Assembly (NCBI GenBank): GCA_019918135.1 | Contig: WBZZ01002883.1 | Span: forward strand, 42,501 to 106,500 | From: Paulinella micropora | Taxonomy: Eukaryota > Cercozoa > Imbricatea > Euglyphida > Paulinellidae | Direction of reading: 5' to 3' | Length of the DNA: 64,000 bases | Part shown: piece after piece, positions 59,468-64,000 of the stretch | Layout: each line of letters begins with the position of its first letter | Position numbering within the stretch: the stretch's first letter is position 1 | Notes under the pieces: model-generated | The model's input: only the letters and a program-made list of their open reading frames with translations | Told to the model about the DNA's origin: nothing | Database searches by the model: none | Program-made: the position numbers and the translations under genes

Positions 59468-61046
59468 CTTACTTTTCTTTTTTTTTCTGTTATCCGGGGA
59501 CCACTCTTACTTTTCACGACAGCATGAAAAAAATACAAGGTAAAGACAGAAAAAATAAAGAAAAGTAAGAGTTGTCCCCTGATAACAAGCGGGGAAACTA
59601 TCCACACCCATCAGCAAGCAATACTAATGAATAAATTTTAAAAAAGGAAGCAGTCTGAGCAAAAACGAAAGAAACTTCGAACAAAAAAAAAAGTGGACAG
59701 CAAGGAAAAAAAAAACAAGGTAAAGACAGAAAAAATAAAGAAAAGTAAGAGTGGTCCCGGATGACAAGCGGGGAAGCCGTCCACACCCATCAGCAAGCAA
59801 TACTAATGAATAAATTTTAAAAAAAGGAAGCAGTCTGAGCAAAAAAGAAAGAAACTCGAACAAAAAAAAAGTCGGCAGCATGAAAAAAAAAATACATGGT
59901 AAAGACAGAAAAAATAAAGAAAAGTAAGAGTGGTCCCCGTCCACACCCACCAGCAAGCAATACTAAAGAAGAAATTTTAAAAAAGGAAGCAGTCTGAGCA
60001 AAAAAGAAAGAAACTTCGAACAAAAAAAATAGTGGACAGCATGAAAAAATAATCAAGGTAAAGACAGAAAAAATAAAGAAAAGTAAGAGTGGTCCCGGAT
60101 AACAAGCGGGGAAACCATCCACACCCATCAGCAAGCAATACTAATGAATAAATTTTAAAAAAGGAAGCAGTCTGAGCAAAAAGGAAAGAAACTTCGAACA
60201 AAAAAAAGTGGGCAGCATGAGAAAAAAAAAACAGTAAGAGTGGTCCCCGGATAACAAGCGGGCAAACCATCCACACCCATCAGCAAGCAATACTAATGAA
60301 TAAATTTAAAAAAAGGAAGCAGTCTGAGCAAAAAGGAAAGAAACTTCGAACAAAAAAAAAGTGGACATCATGAAAAAAAAAACAGTAAGAGTGGTCCCCG
60401 GATAACAAGCGGGCAAACCATCCACACCCATCAGCAATACTAATGAATAAATTTTAAAAAAGGAAGCAGTCTGAGCAAAAAGGAAAGAAATTTCAAACAA
60501 AAAAAAGTGGACAGCATGAAAAAAAATTACAAGATAAAGACAGAAAAAATAAAGAAAAGTAAGAGTGGTCCTCGGATAACAAGAAGGGAAACCATCCACA
60601 CCCACCAGCAAGCAATACTAAAGAAGAAATTTTAAAAAAGGAAGCAGTCTGAGCAAAAAAGAAAGAAACTTCGAACAAAAAAAATAGTGGACAGCATGAA
60701 AAAAAAAAAAGGTAAAGACAGAAAAAATAAAGAAAAGTAAGAGTGGTCCCCGGATAACAAGCGGGGAAACCATCCACACCCATCAGCAAGCAATACTAAT
60801 GAATAAATTTTAAAAAAAGGAAGCAGTCTGAGCAAAAAAGAAAGAAACTTCGAACAAAAAAAAGTGCACACTGCATAAAAAAAAAACACGGGGTAAAGAC
60901 AGAAAAAATAAAGAAAAGTAAGAGTGGTCCCCGGATAACAAGCGGGCAAACCATCCACACCCATCAGCAAGAAATACTAATGAATAAATTTTAAAAAAGG
61001 AAGCGCAAAAAAGGAAGAAACTTCGAACAAAAAAAAGTGGACACTG
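59465..61046 (-). repeat. A-rich (reversed) satellite array, about 9 units
   Basis: Units marked by CCACACCCATCAGCAAGC at about 59,602, 59,782, 59,943, 60,118, 60,277, 60,419, 60,596, 60,774 and 60,953: three fewer than on the left arm. Confidence 0.9.
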
Positions 61047-61167
61047 CAGTTCCAACACTTCCAGACGGACTGGTATGTTCAATGAAAATATTGGTGGCAC
61101 CGACGGGAATCGAACTGGCGACAGGGCCCAGATGGTAGAACTTGACCACTGGGCTATCACGGTGTCC
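61047..61167 (-). mobile_element. SINE, head part only
   Basis: Begins GCAGTTCCAACACTTCCAG and ends CACGGTGTCC, so it lacks the tail half. It is joined directly to the end of the satellite and marks the outer edge of the right arm. Confidence 0.75.
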
Positions 61168-61194
61168 ATAATAATAATAATAATAATAATAATA

Positions 61195-61458
61195 GTGCTT
61201 CTCTGTCAATGGCTGATGCATTTCTGCACATGCGCCTCCATCGTCTCACCCGTGAGGGGAGTACGAAGAATTGACGATAAGCTCTAATGACACCCCCGCA
61301 AGGGCAGTTCCAACACTTCCAGACGGGCCGGTATGTTCAATGAAAATATCCAGAAATAGACCGGTATGTTCAATGAAAATACTGGTGGCACCGACGGGAA
61401 TCGAACTGGCGACAGGGCCCAGATGGTAGAACTTGACCACTGGGCTATCACGGTCTCC
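61195..61458 (-). mobile_element. SINE copy
   Basis: Full length, with two internal words. The 5' head reads GGAGACCG on the minus strand instead of GGACACCG. Confidence 0.85.
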
Positions 61459-61461
61459 AAA

Positions 61462-61518
<57 letters not shown>

Positions 61519-61520
61519 TA

Positions 61521-61749
61521 GTGCTTCTCTGTCAATGGCTGATGCATTTCTGCACATGCGCCTCCATCGTCTCACCCGTGAGGGGAGTACGGAGAATTGA
61601 CGATAGGCTCTAATGACACCCCCGCAAGGGCAGTTCCAACACTTCCAGACGGACCGGTATGTTCAATGAAGACTGGTGGCACCGACTGGAATCGAACTGG
61701 CGACAGGGCCCAGATGGTAGAACTTGACCACTGGGCTATCACGGTGTCC
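61521..61749 (-). mobile_element. SINE copy, short form
   Basis: Only one internal GGTATGTTCAATGAA word, so about 35 bp shorter. It has a GACTGGAATCGAACTGGCG B-box region. Confidence 0.85.
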
Positions 61750-61833
<84 letters not shown>

Positions 61834-62099
61834 GTGCTTCTCTGTCAATGGCTCATGCATTTCTGCACATGCGCCTCCATCGTCTCACCCGTGAGGGGAG
61901 TACGAAGAATTGACGATAAGCTCTAATGACACCCCCGCAAGGGCAGTTACAACACTTCCAGACGGGCCGGTATGTTCAATGAAAATACTGGTCCAGACGG
62001 ATCGGTATGTTCAATGAAAATACTGGTGGCACCGACGGGAATCGAACTGGCGACAGGGCCCAGATGGTAGAACTTGACCACTGGGCTATCACGGTGTCC
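61834..62099 (-). mobile_element. SINE copy
   Basis: Full length; internal spacer CCAGACGGATCGGTATG. Flanked by long (TAA)n on both sides (about 85 and 65 bp). Confidence 0.85.
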
Positions 62100-62164
<65 letters not shown>

Positions 62165-62403
62165 GTGGCAACGCGATAGCCCAGTGGTCAAGGTCTACCA
62201 TCTGGGACCTGTCGCCAGTTCGATTCCCGTCGGGGCCAGTATTTTCAAAGGATATTTTCTTTGAAAGTATTGGTCTGTCTGGAAGGCTTGGAGCTGCCCT
62301 GCGGGGGTGTCAGTAGAGCCTATCGTCAAATCTTCGTACTCCCCTCGCGGGTGAGACGATGGAGGCCCATGTGCAGATGCATTCGCCACTGACTGAGAAG
62401 CAC
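62165..62403 (+). mobile_element. SINE copy, second subfamily, plus strand
   Basis: Head GTGGCAACGCGATAGCCCAG and body GGATATTTTCTTTGAAAGT, TTGGTCTGTCTGGAAGG: a diverged subfamily. It is the only plus-strand SINE in the right-hand array. Ends ACTGAGAAGCAC then (TAA)n. Confidence 0.85.
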
Positions 62404-62434
<31 letters not shown>

Positions 62435-62700
62435 GTGCTTCTCTGTCAATGGCTGATGCATTTCTGCACATGCGCCTCCATCGTCTCACCCGTGAGGGGA
62501 GTACGAAGAATTGACGATAAGCTCTAATGACACCCCCGCAAGGGCAGTTCCAACACTTCCAGACGGACCGGTATGTTCAATGAAAATACTGGTCCAGACG
62601 GAGCGGTATGTTCAATGAAAATACTGGTGGCACCGACGGGAATCGAACTGGCGACAGGGCCCAGAGGGTAGAACTTGACCACTGGGCTATCACGGTGTCC
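62435..62700 (-). mobile_element. SINE copy
   Basis: First subfamily, full length, two internal words separated by CCAGACGGAGC. Separated from the plus-strand copy by a short TAA run, tail to tail. Confidence 0.85.
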
Positions 62701-62727
62701 ATAATAATAATAATAATAATAATAATA

Positions 62728-62993
62728 GTGCTTCTCTGTCAATGGCTGATGCATTTCTGCACATGCGCCTCCATCGTCTCACCCGTGAGGGGAGTACGAA
62801 GAATTGACGATAAGCTCTAATGACACCCCCGCAAGGGCAGTTCCAACACTTCCAGACGGGCCGGTATGTTCAATGAAAATACTGGTCCAGACGGATCGGT
62901 ATGTTCAATGAAAATACTGGTGGCACCGACGGGAATCGAACTGGCGACAGGGCCCAGATGGTAGAACTTGACCACTGGGCTATCACGGTGTCC
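62728..62993 (-). mobile_element. SINE copy
   Basis: First subfamily, full length. Only about 27 bp of TAA separate it from the head of the previous copy. Confidence 0.85.
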
Positions 62994-63053
<60 letters not shown>

Positions 63054-63291
63054 GTGCTTCTCAGTCCATGGCGAATGCATTTCTGCACATGTGCCTCCAT
63101 CGTCTCACCCATGAGGGGAGTACGAAGATTTGACGATAGGCTCTACTGACACCCCCGCAAGGCAGCAAGCTTTCCAGACAGACCAATACTTTCAAAGAAA
63201 ATGTCCTTTGAAAATACTGGCACCGACGGGAATCGAACTGGCGACAGGTCCCAGATGGTAGACCTTAACCACTGGGCTATCGCGTTGCCAC

Positions 63292-63292
<1 letters not shown>
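63054..63292 (-). mobile_element. SINE copy, second subfamily
   Basis: Tail side GTGCTTCTCAGTCCATGGCG, body with ACTTTCAAAGAAAATGTCC, head end GCTATCGCGTTGCCAC. It matches the plus-strand copy at 62,165. Confidence 0.85.
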
Positions 63293-63377
<85 letters not shown>

Positions 63378-63645
63378 GTGCTTCTCTGTCAATGGCTGAT
63401 GCATTTCTGCACATGCGCCTCCATCGTCTCACCCGTGAGGGGAGTACGAAGAATTGACGATAAGCTCTAATGACACCCCCGCAAGGGCAGTTCCAACACT
63501 TCCAGACGGGCCGGTATGTTCAATGAAAATACTGGTCCAGAAATAGACCGGTATGTTCAATGAAAATACTGGTGGCACCGATGGGAATCGAACTGGCGAC
63601 AGGGCCCAGATGGCAGAACTTGACCACTGGGCTATCACGGTGTCC
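63378..63645 (-). mobile_element. SINE copy
   Basis: First subfamily, full length, with the CCAGAAATAGACC spacer as at 59,147. Preceded by about 85 bp of TAA. Confidence 0.85.
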
Positions 63646-63683
<38 letters not shown>

Positions 63684-63688
63684 TAATA

Positions 63689-63954
63689 GTGCTTCTCTGT
63701 CAATGGCTGATGCAAATCTGCACATGCGCCTCCATCGTCTCACCCGTGAGGGGAGTACGAAGAATTGACGATAGGCTCTAATGACACCCCCGCAAGGGCA
63801 GTTCCAACGCTTCCAGACGGACCGGTATGTTCAATGAAAATACTGGTCCAGACGGAGCGGTATGTTCAATGAAAATACTGGTGGCACCGACGGGAATCGA
63901 ACTGGCGACAGGGCCCAGATGGTAGAACTTGACCACTGGGCTATCACGGTGTCC
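63689..63954 (-). mobile_element. SINE copy
   Basis: First subfamily, full length, with the CCAGACGGAGCGG spacer. A further TAA run begins and leaves the window at 64,000. Confidence 0.85.
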
Positions 63955-63962
63955 AGATAATG

Positions 63963-64000
<38 letters not shown>

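Larger units (their letters stand above)
56866..61046 (-). repeat. Right arm of the giant inverted repeat
   Basis: Mirror of 49,350-54,268. Similarity at the inner edge stops at CAAGGGGCTTCGAT on both arms. There the right arm continues into Copia protease and the left arm into LTR sequence. The right arm carries about 15 bp (around TGGAAGTGGATAGC) missing from the left. Confidence 0.9.

Noticed and set aside
51729-63954. Functional tRNA genes on either strand (A and B boxes present).
   Set aside because: The cloverleaf is imperfect, a constant non-tRNA body and trinucleotide tail follow each copy, and the copies are dispersed: a SINE head.

Overview
This window is nuclear DNA of a eukaryote, most likely a unicellular alga or other protist; I cannot name the species. 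Evidence: short GT-AG introns (50-70 nt) can be read in several places, SINEs and Copia-type LTR elements are abundant, host domains are eukaryotic (F-box/LRR, RING, SAP), and repeats make up well over half of the sequence. No rRNA gene and no convincing functional tRNA gene was seen.

Layout. (1) 1-23.7 kb: GC-rich host DNA full of G-runs and C-runs. It holds two intact-looking intronless genes (an F-box/LRR protein at 961-2442 and a coiled-coil protein at 2521-3345), several decayed gene pieces (Sel1-like, RING, others) and five dispersed repeat families described here: R1, about 180 bp with inverted ends; R2, about 70 bp; R3, a GAGCCC/GGGCTC hairpin; R4, about 400 bp with an internal minisatellite; and R5, about 325 bp in tandem. 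(2) About 23.7-36.9 kb: an AT-rich integrated Polinton-like virus/virophage-type element, with a packaging ATPase part, a PLA2-like protein, two fibre genes (one with an S74 chaperone domain), a polymerase-SF3 helicase fusion and a GIY-YIG nuclease. It abuts a host open reading frame on the left. Almost all its genes are on the minus strand, apart from a small plus-strand pair and one isolated plus-strand gene. (3) 36.9-43.5 kb: AT-rich DNA with few genes, a long perfect-looking hairpin at 38.0-38.4 kb and a broken Copia element. (4) 43.5-49.3 kb: a decayed multi-exon gene with a possible DDE-type domain and a SAP/NLS tail, a Cys-rich protein, microsatellites, and short exons of another gene. 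(5) 49.3-61.0 kb: a giant inverted repeat, with arms of about 4-5 kb made of a T-rich satellite, a SINE and broken Copia parts. (6) 59.1-64 kb: many copies of a tRNA-derived SINE joined by (TAA)n runs.

How it fits together. The virus-like element is the clearest functional unit: polymerase-helicase for replication, ATPase for packaging, fibres for attachment, a PLA2-like protein perhaps for membrane escape, and small membrane or secreted proteins. No major capsid protein gene is visible. Its genes share a TATATAG-type motif hard against the start codon. The rest of the window records layered repeat insertion. The SINE sits inside the satellite, both were duplicated together with Copia DNA into the palindrome, and SINEs repeatedly landed in each other's TAA tails. 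R1 sits just upstream of both intact host genes, so it may have been adopted as leader or promoter sequence.
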